A stretch of DNA of 22,130 nucleotides from contig JBCCHY010000014.1 in NCBI GenBank assembly GCA_039028495.1, forward strand, positions 1 through 22,130. Direction: 5' to 3'. This document shows, in pieces, positions 1 through 7,551 of this stretch. Both the position numbers and the translations under genes were made by a program. The stretch is from JBCCHY01 sp039028495. GTDB taxonomy: Bacteria; Patescibacteriota; Saccharimonadia; Saccharimonadales; VXPC01. Below the pieces are notes generated by a model that made no database searches, was not told the origin of the DNA, and saw nothing but the letters and a program-made list of their open reading frames with translations. Positions within the stretch are counted from its first letter, which is position 1. Each line of letters starts with the position of its first letter.

Positions 1-1059
1 CTCGTTTCTAAAGAGGTAACACCAGCCAAGCTAAAACTTCTACAAATTGCTGGTGCAAAAGTAGAAATAGTTAATGAGCCAATATGCCCTGAGCCAAATA
101 ATCCAGATGGTGCTATCTCTATAGCCCGCAAACGAGGTCAGGAGCAAGGAGTCGTTAATCTTGACCAATACTCGAACAGTAAGAACCCGGCAGCACATCA
201 AGAATTAACAGCTCGGCAAGTATACGATCAGCTTTCAGGTCAAGTTGACTACTTCGTGGCAGGTATGGGTACTACTGGCACTATTCTAGGCTCGGCTCAT
301 TTCTTTAGGGAACAAGATGGCAACACTCAGCTAATTGGTGTAGCCCGTAAGCCTAATAACTACGTACCCGGTATTAGAACAGAGAACTTGCTGGCTGAGG
401 TAGAGTTTGACTGGCAAGATTATGTAGATGAGATTTTCGTTGTAGGCACTAAAGATTCATTTGCATGGAGCCTGGAGCTGATAAGACATGGTTTGCCGGC
501 TGGCCCTAGTGCAGGGTTTGCCTATGCAGGCGCCCTAGAAATCGCCAATAAATATGCAGATGACGGACAGTACGTTGACGCTGGTCCAGTTAACATAGTT
601 TTTATTTGCCCTGACAGCCCACTCCCCTACCTAGATGACTACTTTACATACTTGCCTATTGAGAATTTTAAGAAAATGATTAATGAGCACCTGCTGGATG
701 AAGATGTGACCCAAAACTCTAGCTACACAGAAATAGAAGAGATGAATGCTGATGAGCTTTATGAAAAATTAGATGACTTCTACCTACTCGACGTGCGTAG
801 CGCCAAAGAGTTCGAGGACCACCACATAGAAGGGTCTGTCAACATGACTCTAGATGAATTAGTTCAGCACTTACCTGAACTCAAACAGATAAAAAAACCT
901 GTAGTGGTTATCTGTAAGACTGGTGCTCGAAGCCATCAAGCGTCCTTGATATTGTCTAAGCTGGGTGTTAAGTCAAAAACTCTAGAAGGTGGTACATCAG
1001 AATGGAGTAGCCGCGGGTATCAGCGGATCACTCCCGACTATTGCAAGCGACAACCTTAG
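1..1059 (+). CDS. PLP-dependent cysteine synthase/CBS-family enzyme fused to a C-terminal rhodanese domain (5' end outside window)
   Basis: The frame is open from base 1 to a TAG at 1057-1059, giving 352 residues. The true start and the PLP-binding lysine lie upstream of the window. The first ~240 residues match fold-type II PLP enzymes (CysK/CBS): a GMGTTGTI phosphate-binding loop at residues 88-95 and a GPSAG segment where the family contacts the PLP ring nitrogen. Residues ~247-343 form a rhodanese domain with LLDVR, a CKTGAR active loop whose cysteine is residue 305, and a closing GGTSEW motif. The family makes cysteine or cystathionine from O-acetylserine or serine. Rhodanese cysteines carry sulfur as a persulfide, so I infer that the fused domain hands sulfur to, or takes it from, the PLP site. 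The exact substrate cannot be told from this fragment. The next gene is convergent with only ~20 bp between. Confidence 0.88.
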   Translation, partial: LVSKEVTPAKLKLLQIAGAKVEIVNEPICPEPNNPDGAISIARKRGQEQGVVNLDQYSNSKNPAAHQELTARQVYDQLSGQVDYFVAGMGTTGTILGSAHFFREQDGNTQLIGVARKPNNYVPGIRTENLLAEVEFDWQDYVDEIFVVGTKDSFAWSLELIRHGLPAGPSAGFAYAGALEIANKYADDGQYVDAGPVNIVFICPDSPLPYLDDYFTYLPIENFKKMINEHLLDEDVTQNSSYTEIEEMNADELYEKLDDFYLLDVRSAKEFEDHHIEGSVNMTLDELVQHLPELKQIKKPVVVICKTGARSHQASLILSKLGVKSKTLEGGTSEWSSRGYQRITPDYCKRQP

Positions 1060-1080
1060 CACAGCTAGCTACATCGATAA

Positions 1081-1782
1081 TCAGGAATACTTGCTTCTGA
1101 CCTTGCCCGTAGATTCTAGAAAGCTACCGCGTATAGTATCAGCATAGGGGTTCTCATTTTGGAATAAATCTAGGAGATCCTGAGTCTCGTGGTTCACAAG
1201 ATTACGTACATCTAGCAGCTTGCGGTAGCTGGGTGTCATGAGCTCTTGTTCTTCGACGTCCATCATGCTTAGCGCTTCAGATATATAAAACGTGAGTGCC
1301 TGGGCTCTAGCCATTTGTTTGTCGTGCTCGTCAGCAGACATGCGGATAATATCTAGCTTTAAAACCTCTTTGAAATAGCTTACTAGCTCAGCCGCGCTAT
1401 CGCCCGATTCTTCGCAGACGATAAACTGTAGACCCTCGGTGCCAGCGCTCGCAGACTGTGGCCCAAATAATGGGTGAGTGATGAGCCAATTCTCATGATC
1501 TGGGAGCAGTTCATGGAGTAATTTCTGGGGACGAAGCTTAACGGAGCAGACGTCCATGACTGTTGCGCCTGGATGTAGATCTGGTGCTATTCTACTGATA
1601 GCTGCATCATAGCCTTTTAATGGTATCGCAAGCACAACTACGTTCGTGCTACTTACAGCAGCAGAAAGCTCTTCGTCAGTACTTGTACGGACGCTCATTA
1701 GAGTAGTCCTGTATTGCTTGCCTAGCAGCTTTTCCAAAAGCTGGCCAAAATTTCCCGAACCAAGTATTAGTATATTTTTCAT
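1081..1782 (-). CDS. Prephenate/arogenate dehydrogenase-like NAD(P)-dependent oxidoreductase (TyrA family)
   Basis: This is a 233-residue protein starting at the ATG of MKNILILGSGNFG. The start is preferred over upstream codons because it places the GSGNFG dinucleotide loop (residues 8-13) at the N-terminus and lies 9 nt after a TATAAT box on the same strand. A VLAIPL strand and the HPLFGP motif (H103) are typical of the TyrA family, which oxidatively decarboxylates prephenate or arogenate on the way to tyrosine. The C-terminal half is helical, as expected for the TyrA dimerisation domain. At 233 residues it is short for the family, and no chorismate mutase or ACT domain is present. No other aromatic pathway gene is nearby, so tyrosine synthesis is not established and another prephenate-like substrate is possible. 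It is divergent from the asparaginase-type gene. Confidence 0.75.
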   Translation of the reverse strand: MKNILILGSGNFGQLLEKLLGKQYRTTLMSVRTSTDEELSAAVSSTNVVVLAIPLKGYDAAISRIAPDLHPGATVMDVCSVKLRPQKLLHELLPDHENWLITHPLFGPQSASAGTEGLQFIVCEESGDSAAELVSYFKEVLKLDIIRMSADEHDKQMARAQALTFYISEALSMMDVEEQELMTPSYRKLLDVRNLVNHETQDLLDLFQNENPYADTIRGSFLESTGKVRSKYS

Positions 1783-1790
1783 CAAGCGAT

Positions 1791-1822
1791 GATTATACAC
1801 ACTAGTATTAAATGCTATAATC
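1791..1822. promoter_or_regulatory. Mirror-image divergent promoters of the TyrA-like and asparaginase-type genes
   Basis: TATAAT on the plus strand lies at 1816-1821, 10 nt before the ATG at 1832. TATAAT on the minus strand lies at 1797-1792, 9 nt before the ATG at 1782. With one flanking base each, the two boxes form a perfect 7-bp inverted repeat (GATTATA at 1791-1797, TATAATC at 1816-1822). At normal spacing the -35 region of each promoter falls on the -10 box of the other, so the two polymerases should compete. No Shine-Dalgarno sequence precedes either start. Confidence 0.65.
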
Positions 1823-1831
1823 ATAAGTCTT

Positions 1832-3136
1832 ATGGATGGGCACACTCAAAAGTCATGGCAAGGCAACTTTGCCGATTACACCAGTTCAGAATTAGATGCT
1901 CATGCTGGCATGACCTACACGCACAATGTGTCCGGCATGGTGCTAGAAGACCCCTTTGATCTGAATAACCTCAAGTTCTTTCACATAGAGGATGCACACA
2001 AACTACACCAGGATCTAGAAACGCTTTTTAGAGAGCGTGGTGATGGTAAAAAGATGGTCGCGTTTATTGGCACTGGCGGCACGATCGCTATGACAAATAT
2101 TGATGGGGTGCTTGTTCCGAAGCTAGATACTGAAACACTGATGGCCGAGCTACCTTCATCGCGTCGAATCCAGTTTGAGGCAGCGGCTATACAGCTACCA
2201 GAAATGATCGACAGCTCTATGATGCACCCAGACGTAATAGCTGATGTGGTACTGCTAATGACTGGTGTATACAACCTAATGAGCACTGGCCTTCAGCAGG
2301 CATTTGCAGGCTACGTGATCACTCATGGTACGGATACCATGGCGGAGCAAGCAGCCATGTGCCGCATGATGCTTGGGCGGCGTGTCCCGTTTAGCACCTG
2401 CTTTGTTGGTGCACAAAAGACAATTGACGATATTATCAACGATGTATCCGCGAATCTCATAGGGGCACTATCTAGCCTAGCTCTCGCTCATGACGGTGGG
2501 GTCAGTGGGCAGTTTGTGTACATGAACGGCTCATCAGGCAGCGCCATGAATCCAGTTGGTGTTGTCAAAATCAGCGATAGTAGCGTAGAGGCATTTGGTA
2601 GTCCGCTTCATGAGTCGTCGATTAATGCTATGGATTTCGCCGCTGAAGGCATCAAAAATAGCATGAACTACAGCGACGGCGTCGAAGCACGCTACAACCT
2701 AGAGCCAATTTTCAGACCAATAATTATCAGAAAAGATGTAGGGGTAGAAAAGTTTGTCGCCTCACCTGGCAGACACCCAGAACGTGACTACCAAATGGCT
2801 GCTTCTTTCGACCCCGGTACAACCGATGCCATCATGATGGTCACGTACGGCGGCTTTACGTATCATCCAAAGAACTTTGCAGCCGTAATGCGCGCCGCAG
2901 ATGAAAAGAACATACCTGTATTTGTAACTAACCCCTTCCCTGCCGGAAGTACCGATCATGAGTACGGACCAGCAAAATTTATTCGCGACAACACCAACGC
3001 AATACCTGTGAATATCCTACCAAGTGCATTAGTAGCTAAAATACACGTGGCCCAAGCGATGTTCGGTCACCATAATACAGAACAGATTAAGGATTTCGTA
3101 CTTAATTCAAACTACGTTGGCGAACAGCCTAGCTAG
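1832..3136 (+). CDS. Asparaginase/glutaminase-type amidohydrolase (type I asparaginase or GatD-like) with N-terminal extension
   Basis: This is a 434-residue protein. The amidohydrolase core starts near residue 75 with VAFIGTGGTIAM, where T84 is the expected nucleophilic threonine. It continues with ITHGTDTM (T167 and D168 of the second catalytic group) and VVKISDSSVEAF, which places K246 at the catalytic lysine. All expected catalytic residues are therefore visible. The family hydrolyses L-asparagine to aspartate and ammonia, or in GatD releases ammonia for Gln-tRNA synthesis. About 75 residues precede the core. Stand-alone type I enzymes are near 335 residues and GatD is longer, so the length is closer to GatD, but no gatE partner is visible and a plain asparaginase remains likely. 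It has no signal peptide. The start at 1832 follows a TATAAT box by 10 nt. Its 3' end overlaps the convergent gene by 8 nt. Confidence 0.85.
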   Translation: MDGHTQKSWQGNFADYTSSELDAHAGMTYTHNVSGMVLEDPFDLNNLKFFHIEDAHKLHQDLETLFRERGDGKKMVAFIGTGGTIAMTNIDGVLVPKLDTETLMAELPSSRRIQFEAAAIQLPEMIDSSMMHPDVIADVVLLMTGVYNLMSTGLQQAFAGYVITHGTDTMAEQAAMCRMMLGRRVPFSTCFVGAQKTIDDIINDVSANLIGALSSLALAHDGGVSGQFVYMNGSSGSAMNPVGVVKISDSSVEAFGSPLHESSINAMDFAAEGIKNSMNYSDGVEARYNLEPIFRPIIIRKDVGVEKFVASPGRHPERDYQMAASFDPGTTDAIMMVTYGGFTYHPKNFAAVMRAADEKNIPVFVTNPFPAGSTDHEYGPAKFIRDNTNAIPVNILPSALVAKIHVAQAMFGHHNTEQIKDFVLNSNYVGEQPS

Positions 3137-4403
3137 ATCTTGCGCTGTTAAGCCTAGCGAGTGCATCCCCAAAACCACGCCGTAAATGGTCGGAGCCGCC
3201 ACGATCTGCAACTACTATGTCTCTAACAAAGGTTTGGTCTATTGCTGTTCCAACTATTTCTTGCATCAACTCCCTATACCTTTCTATCATCTCTGGAGGT
3301 CTATCGATTACAAACTTCTGAGCGCCCTTCAAGTCTAAACCTGAACTACACATTTTTGACCAGCCAGGTTGCAGAGCATGCTCCATCAAGTAGCAGTGGG
3401 CTAACCAGCGCTCAAAAGCAATTTCGAGTATAAACTCAGGATCAATCTGGTACATCTCTACTGTGTTTTGAAGCACGAAAGACCACTCGCGTGTCAAAAA
3501 TCTATGCAGATTACCCATTTCGCTGCTAGTTACATATGTAAAATGATCCATATTGCCGCCAAAAGGATTCAGAGGTTCGCCAGATTCTGCTATCTTTTCC
3601 CGTAGCTCACTTGCTTCTATTAGCCTATCCTCTCCATCTAGCAGCCTAGAAAGCACGGATGCTATATGCGTCGCTACTCTGTCACGGTGTTCCTGGGGTG
3701 AGATATCTAGATTGACCTCGAATCCACTAATACGTGCGGCTAGGTTAATACGCCACAGCAAGCTATCCGCTGGACTACAATAAATGTCACCGGGTTTAAT
3801 ATCGATTAAACCATTTTCTAGATGCAGCCCATTATGCGCAATGAAGCGTGCACAAAATCCAGTTAGTTGTTGATCACCCTCTAGCCTGAGGACGCAACTC
3901 GTGGGCAACATGGTTGTATCAGATATACGCATCCAGAATTCACTATCAGGGTCTACAGCTAGGGCATTTTGACGCTCTTCAAACCACGGCGAGTAATGGT
4001 TGTCACTATTTACTGCATATACCCAAGGTATCGAGGAGTGGTTATAGGTCTGGCCTGTCGCTAAGTCGGGGAAACCTAAGGGATGATCATAATACTTGTA
4101 GTCGTAAACGACCTGCTCTAAGCGAAGCTCTTTTGAGCCTGTCTGATCTACTGAAGAAAATACTTGGCTCGTCGCAAGCGCCTCAGGTAGTGCCGCATAT
4201 ATATGAAGCCTGCGCCACTGGTTTATGGCAGGATTAAAGCCTGGGTAGTAGGCCCCAATTCGTCGCATAGGCTCTCGGGCCACCATATCTCTGCCGGCTT
4301 GAATAACGTGCTCGGACACGTGCAGCGGCCTGTAGCCCTTCTCTGGGGAGTTGTCCCTCCTGGTAGACCGCTCACTATATAACTCTATTTGTGGCTCATG
4401 CAT
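3129..4403 (-). CDS. Protein of unknown function, second gene of an unrecognised two-gene operon
   Basis: The product is 424 residues and I do not recognise it. It has no signal peptide and no obvious membrane segment. Visible features are a proline- and tryptophan-rich N-terminal half (YYPGFNPAINQWRR, SSIPWVY), an IDIKPGDIYCSPAD segment near residues 203-216 that could be a beta-sandwich or cupin-like strand pair, and a largely helical C-terminal half with a WLAHCYLMEHAL stretch. The start codon at 4403 is the first ATG after the stop of the upstream gene, 38 bp away on the same strand, so the two are probably co-transcribed. There is no strong ribosome-binding site; a weak GGAG lies further upstream than usual. 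The 3' end overlaps the asparaginase-type gene tail to tail by 8 nt. It is probably cytoplasmic and lineage-specific. Confidence 0.8.
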   Translation of the reverse strand: MHEPQIELYSERSTRRDNSPEKGYRPLHVSEHVIQAGRDMVAREPMRRIGAYYPGFNPAINQWRRLHIYAALPEALATSQVFSSVDQTGSKELRLEQVVYDYKYYDHPLGFPDLATGQTYNHSSIPWVYAVNSDNHYSPWFEERQNALAVDPDSEFWMRISDTTMLPTSCVLRLEGDQQLTGFCARFIAHNGLHLENGLIDIKPGDIYCSPADSLLWRINLAARISGFEVNLDISPQEHRDRVATHIASVLSRLLDGEDRLIEASELREKIAESGEPLNPFGGNMDHFTYVTSSEMGNLHRFLTREWSFVLQNTVEMYQIDPEFILEIAFERWLAHCYLMEHALQPGWSKMCSSGLDLKGAQKFVIDRPPEMIERYRELMQEIVGTAIDQTFVRDIVVADRGGSDHLRRGFGDALARLNSARSS

Positions 4404-4441
4404 ATATCGCCAAACTCCGCTACTTATTCTGTTGGTTCTTG

Positions 4442-5377
4442 TTAAAGGAGCTCACCTTTTGTATACGGGTCAACTACTTCTGAGCCATTCTCATAACGAC
4501 GGCCGTGTAAAACTCCTTTTGGTAGCACGCCTATAATCTCATGTCTTGGTGGTGCAGGGGTTGACCACAGCCTATCAAGCATTGCTTTCCCTCCGCTAGC
4601 ACCGATGGCATACATGCCCACTTCTCTGTCCGGTCTCGTTATCGCGGTCCAAGCACGATCGAACATTGCTTCGCGGGCAGTACCAAATGCACCCCTACCT
4701 AATGCAATATCATGGGCTTCTCTTAAATGCTTAACAAACTCGCGTTCCATAGCCTCAATATGCGAGCCTCTTAGAATTAAATCGGCGGCAGCGTTTTTAA
4801 ACTTATCATCATCAACGTCCCGTGCATGCTGGAGAGGATATCTATCCGCACTAGATTTCACGGACCTCCCTGTGTAATCAAGCCAGCCTTTTTCGTACTT
4901 TATCCTAATAGCTGCACTCAGCGCTGAAATATGGTGGTTGTTTATGCCATGTCCTTGTGTCATGAAACTAGGCAATGACAACACAAGACCCGCTACAAAG
5001 TCTTCAACAGTAATGATGCTAGAGCCTGCTTCCGGGTCGCATTCAGCTATCTGTACATCGGTAGTGTAGTCAAGGTTCCAATCACTTACTGAGCGGTCCT
5101 TATCTCCACGTTTAGGTTGATCAGGACGAGTCAATATATAACTTGGGCCCGCGCCTTTATCATACTCTGCCCTTAAGGCTCCTCCGGAGTGGCCACTTAA
5201 CGACCCGTAGCCGCTACAGTTACCATAGTAAAGCGCGTCCGCTGCCCCTCTGTACGCTTGAGTATAGACCGATACATCTGACCAACTTACTTCTACTCCA
5301 TAGGGAGCAGGATTCAGTGCTAACACTGGAGTGTCTCCAGAGCTGCTTACTCGATATGTCTCTGCTGTTAAGGACAT
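4442..5377 (-). CDS. Protein of unknown function, first gene of an unrecognised two-gene operon
   Basis: The product is 311 residues with no family I recognise. It has no signal peptide or transmembrane helix and looks cytoplasmic. The N-terminal ~110 residues are rich in Ser, Gly and Tyr (NCSGYGSLSGHSGG) and look beta-rich. The middle (residues ~120-215) is helical and includes GHGINNHHISALSAAIRIKYEKGW. The C-terminal part holds a GRGAFGTAREAMFDRAW helix and an IGASGGKAMLDRLW segment. The start is well supported: GGGAG lies 7 nt before the ATG at 5377-5375, and TATAAT (5406-5401, minus strand) lies 23 nt before it. This is one of the few first genes here with an ordinary leader. It is followed after 38 bp by the other unknown gene and sits divergent to the MutY-like gene. 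Confidence 0.8.
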   Translation of the reverse strand: MSLTAETYRVSSSGDTPVLALNPAPYGVEVSWSDVSVYTQAYRGAADALYYGNCSGYGSLSGHSGGALRAEYDKGAGPSYILTRPDQPKRGDKDRSVSDWNLDYTTDVQIAECDPEAGSSIITVEDFVAGLVLSLPSFMTQGHGINNHHISALSAAIRIKYEKGWLDYTGRSVKSSADRYPLQHARDVDDDKFKNAAADLILRGSHIEAMEREFVKHLREAHDIALGRGAFGTAREAMFDRAWTAITRPDREVGMYAIGASGGKAMLDRLWSTPAPPRHEIIGVLPKGVLHGRRYENGSEVVDPYTKGELL

Positions 5378-5400
5378 TTGAGGCTCCCGTCTACGAACAT

Positions 5401-5415
5401 ATTATACTATATACA
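5401..5415. promoter_or_regulatory. Overlapping divergent -10 boxes between the unknown operon and the MutY-like gene
   Basis: A minus-strand TATAAT (5406-5401) and a plus-strand TATACT (5403-5408) share four bases, and a further TATATA follows at 5408-5413. The minus-strand box serves the start at 5377 and the plus-strand boxes the start at 5449. Both genes have a Shine-Dalgarno-like leader, unlike most first genes in this window. No good -35 match was found for either direction. Confidence 0.5.
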
Positions 5416-5448
5416 CCACTTCCAGCTGCCTCATAAGGAAAAGTAAGT

Positions 5449-6255
5449 TTGAACAATAAGAATAAATCACAGCTAGATAGAGTACTGAGAGAATACTCTG
5501 TGAATAAAAAACGACTTATGCCGTGGCGAGAGGATGTGAGGCCTTACTATGTTTTAGTTTCAGAAATGATGCTGCAGCAAACACAGGTTGATAGGGTTAT
5601 TCCTAAATTCCAAGATTTCATCGCCGCATTTCCTGACTTTGAAACTCTCGCAGTTGCCAAGTTCAGCGATGTATTAAAGCTTTGGGATGGACTAGGCTAT
5701 AACCGCAGGGCAAAGTATCTACATGACGCCGCCAAGATAATTGTTGATAAATACAACGGTAAGCTGCCGCGCACCAGAGTAGAGCTTGAGAGCCTACCTG
5801 GCATTGGTCCGGGTACAAGTGGTGCAATCATGGCCTATGCATACAATCAGCCAGAGTTGTTTATTGAGACGAACATACGCACCGTCTACATACATCACTT
5901 TTTTCCAGGCAAACAGAATGTGGCAGACAGTGATATATTGGACTTACTAGAAAAGACTATAGACAAGCAAAACCCACGCGAGTGGTATTGGGCACTCATG
6001 GACTACGGTACACACCTCAAGAAGACTCACGGCAATCTGTCCCAGCAAAGTAAAAGCTACACAAAACAATCAAGGTACAAAGGCTCAGATAGAGAATTGC
6101 GGGCCAAAATCCTTAAGCTACTCTTGAGTGGACCAAGATCCATTAAAGGCTTAGATGATTTACTAAAGGATCCTAGGCTAGAGTCTATAGTGACGGACCT
6201 AGTGAAAGATAGGCTAGTAATCCAGCATGGCGATCTCATAAAACTAAGTGACTAA
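5449..6255 (+). CDS. mutY: MutY-like A/G-specific adenine glycosylase of the helix-hairpin-helix family, lacking Fe-S cluster and NUDIX-like domain
   Basis: This is a 268-residue protein with a TTG start; AAGGA lies ~9 nt upstream. The SEMMLQQTQVDRV block contains E39, the catalytic glutamate of MutY, and PWRE at 25-28 is also typical. LPGIGPGTSGAI at 116-127 is the DNA-binding helix-hairpin-helix. MutY removes adenine mispaired with 8-oxoguanine. Three departures are visible. The catalytic aspartate after the hairpin (IxDGN in MutY) is replaced by E140 in IETNIRTV. The Fe-S cluster cysteines are gone, and the whole protein has no cysteine at all. The usual C-terminal 8-oxoG-recognition domain is replaced by a ~60-residue tail that looks like a small winged helix. 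The base specificity is therefore uncertain: it could act on another lesion or on T/G mismatches. Confidence 0.85.
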   Translation: MNNKNKSQLDRVLREYSVNKKRLMPWREDVRPYYVLVSEMMLQQTQVDRVIPKFQDFIAAFPDFETLAVAKFSDVLKLWDGLGYNRRAKYLHDAAKIIVDKYNGKLPRTRVELESLPGIGPGTSGAIMAYAYNQPELFIETNIRTVYIHHFFPGKQNVADSDILDLLEKTIDKQNPREWYWALMDYGTHLKKTHGNLSQQSKSYTKQSRYKGSDRELRAKILKLLLSGPRSIKGLDDLLKDPRLESIVTDLVKDRLVIQHGDLIKLSD

Positions 6256-6257
6256 GA

Positions 6258-6263
6258 TATAAT
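6258..6263 (+). promoter_or_regulatory. -10 box of the amine oxidase gene
   Basis: A perfect TATAAT ends 7 nt before the ATG at 6271, which places the expected transcription start on or next to the start codon. There is no Shine-Dalgarno sequence. The box begins 3 bp after the stop codon of the MutY-like gene. Confidence 0.6.
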
Positions 6264-6270
6264 ACAGACG

Positions 6271-7488
6271 ATGAAGAAACGAGTCTTTCTCATACCTGTA
6301 CTGCTAATTACATTCTTAGTGGTCGGTAACCTGATCTATTCGTACAACTCACCTGGACCTAACTTCAGCCTGGATTTTGACACCGACTATAAAGGCAAAG
6401 TAATAGTCGTTGGTGCCGGGGCCTCTGGGCTAACAGCAGCCTACACACTGGAGGCTAAAGGCATAGATGTAACCGTCATCGAGGCGCAGGATGTTTATGG
6501 TGGGCGTATGAAGGAAGCCCAGGATTTTGCTGATTTCCCCGTTGATCTGGGCGCCGAATGGATCCACGAAAACCCGTCAATCCTCACGCGTATTGCCAGC
6601 GCCTCTTCTGACGACGTAGATGTAGAAACAATCACCTATAGCCCACGGGATGTCTACGAGTGGGGTGGCGAGCTGACAAAAGTCAGCGAGACACTAACCA
6701 GACTGTACTCAGAATACAAGTTCAAGGATACTACGTGGTTCGACTTTTTTGACACATACATCGTACCCAGTGTTAGAGACCGCATAATTTTAGGTCAACC
6801 CGTTAGCTCGATAGATTACTCAGGCGATCAGGTCGTAGTCTCGACTGTAGATAATCAGACATTCCAGCCAAAAGACACGTATAGCGCCGACTCTGTCATA
6901 GTCACCGTGCCTATGACAGTCCTGCAGAATAACTACATCGCGTTTAACCCAGCTCTCCCGGACGACAAGATTGCGGCGATTAACAATGTCACTGTGCCTG
7001 ATGGCATCAAAGTATTTGTTGAGTTTGACGAGAAGTTCTACCCAGACATACTTGAATTTACAAATTACACTGACGAGGATAAGGGACATGAAAAGATCTA
7101 CTATGACGCAGCATTCGGCAAAGATAGCGATAGCTACATCCTCGGCCTGTTCACTGTAGGGCCAGGTGCAGACGAGCTAGTTGATTTAGACGATCAACAG
7201 ATTAAAAACTTCGTCTTAGCAGAGCTAGACGAAATATATGACGGCAAAGCTAGTCGAGCGTATGTAAAACATATCGTTGCCAACTGGGCTAGTACTGCAT
7301 ATATCGAAGGTGCGTACTCAACAGAAATTAGCGACCGTTCGCAAACTATCTCGACGCTACTAGAGCCGTTAAACCGCAAAGTTTATTTTGCTGGTGAAGC
7401 ATTATCTATATATAACCAAGCAACTGTCCCCGGAGCAGCCGAAACCGGCTACAATGCAGCCAGAGCACTATTGGACGAGGCTCAGTAG
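6271..7488 (+). CDS. Membrane-anchored or exported FAD-dependent amine oxidase (flavin monoamine oxidase family)
   Basis: The product is 405 residues. Residues 1-4 (MKKR) are basic and 5-24 hydrophobic, so it should be an N-terminal signal anchor or signal peptide; there is no lipobox and no twin-arginine motif. KVIVVGAGASGLTAAYTLEA (residues 43-62) is the FAD Rossmann motif, followed by acidic E71 and the GGRM motif at 77-80 characteristic of amine oxidases. A GIKVFVEFDEKFY segment matches the region carrying the structural lysine near the flavin. VYFAGEALSIYNQATVPGAAETGY near residues 371-394 is the C-terminal FAD-contact motif. The family oxidises primary or secondary amines, including polyamines, producing hydrogen peroxide. 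The substrate is not predictable from sequence. It has its own promoter, directly after the MutY-like gene. Confidence 0.85.
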   Translation: MKKRVFLIPVLLITFLVVGNLIYSYNSPGPNFSLDFDTDYKGKVIVVGAGASGLTAAYTLEAKGIDVTVIEAQDVYGGRMKEAQDFADFPVDLGAEWIHENPSILTRIASASSDDVDVETITYSPRDVYEWGGELTKVSETLTRLYSEYKFKDTTWFDFFDTYIVPSVRDRIILGQPVSSIDYSGDQVVVSTVDNQTFQPKDTYSADSVIVTVPMTVLQNNYIAFNPALPDDKIAAINNVTVPDGIKVFVEFDEKFYPDILEFTNYTDEDKGHEKIYYDAAFGKDSDSYILGLFTVGPGADELVDLDDQQIKNFVLAELDEIYDGKASRAYVKHIVANWASTAYIEGAYSTEISDRSQTISTLLEPLNRKVYFAGEALSIYNQATVPGAAETGYNAARALLDEAQ

Positions 7489-7536
7489 TAGCTAACCCCG
7501 CGGTGGCTACACTCACTCCATCATCTATTAGTCGTG

Positions 7537-7542
7537 TATACT
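7537..7542 (+). promoter_or_regulatory. -10 box of typA
   Basis: TATACT ends 9 nt before the ATG at 7552, and no Shine-Dalgarno sequence lies between. The 63-bp gap after the amine oxidase gene also holds an imperfect hairpin (GTAGC at 7488-7492 with GCTAC at 7506-7510, and ACC/GGT inside it) that lacks a T-run. Confidence 0.55.
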
Positions 7543-7551
7543 TGATCGGTT

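Noticed and set aside
1981..2286. Minus-strand frame inside the asparaginase-type gene
   Set aside because: It is a Ser-rich shadow of a gene with intact catalytic motifs and has no start signal. The same holds for other antisense frames within typA, the AarF-type gene, the sigma operon and the permease.
7488..7510. Terminator after the amine oxidase gene
   Set aside because: The hairpin is imperfect and has no T-run.
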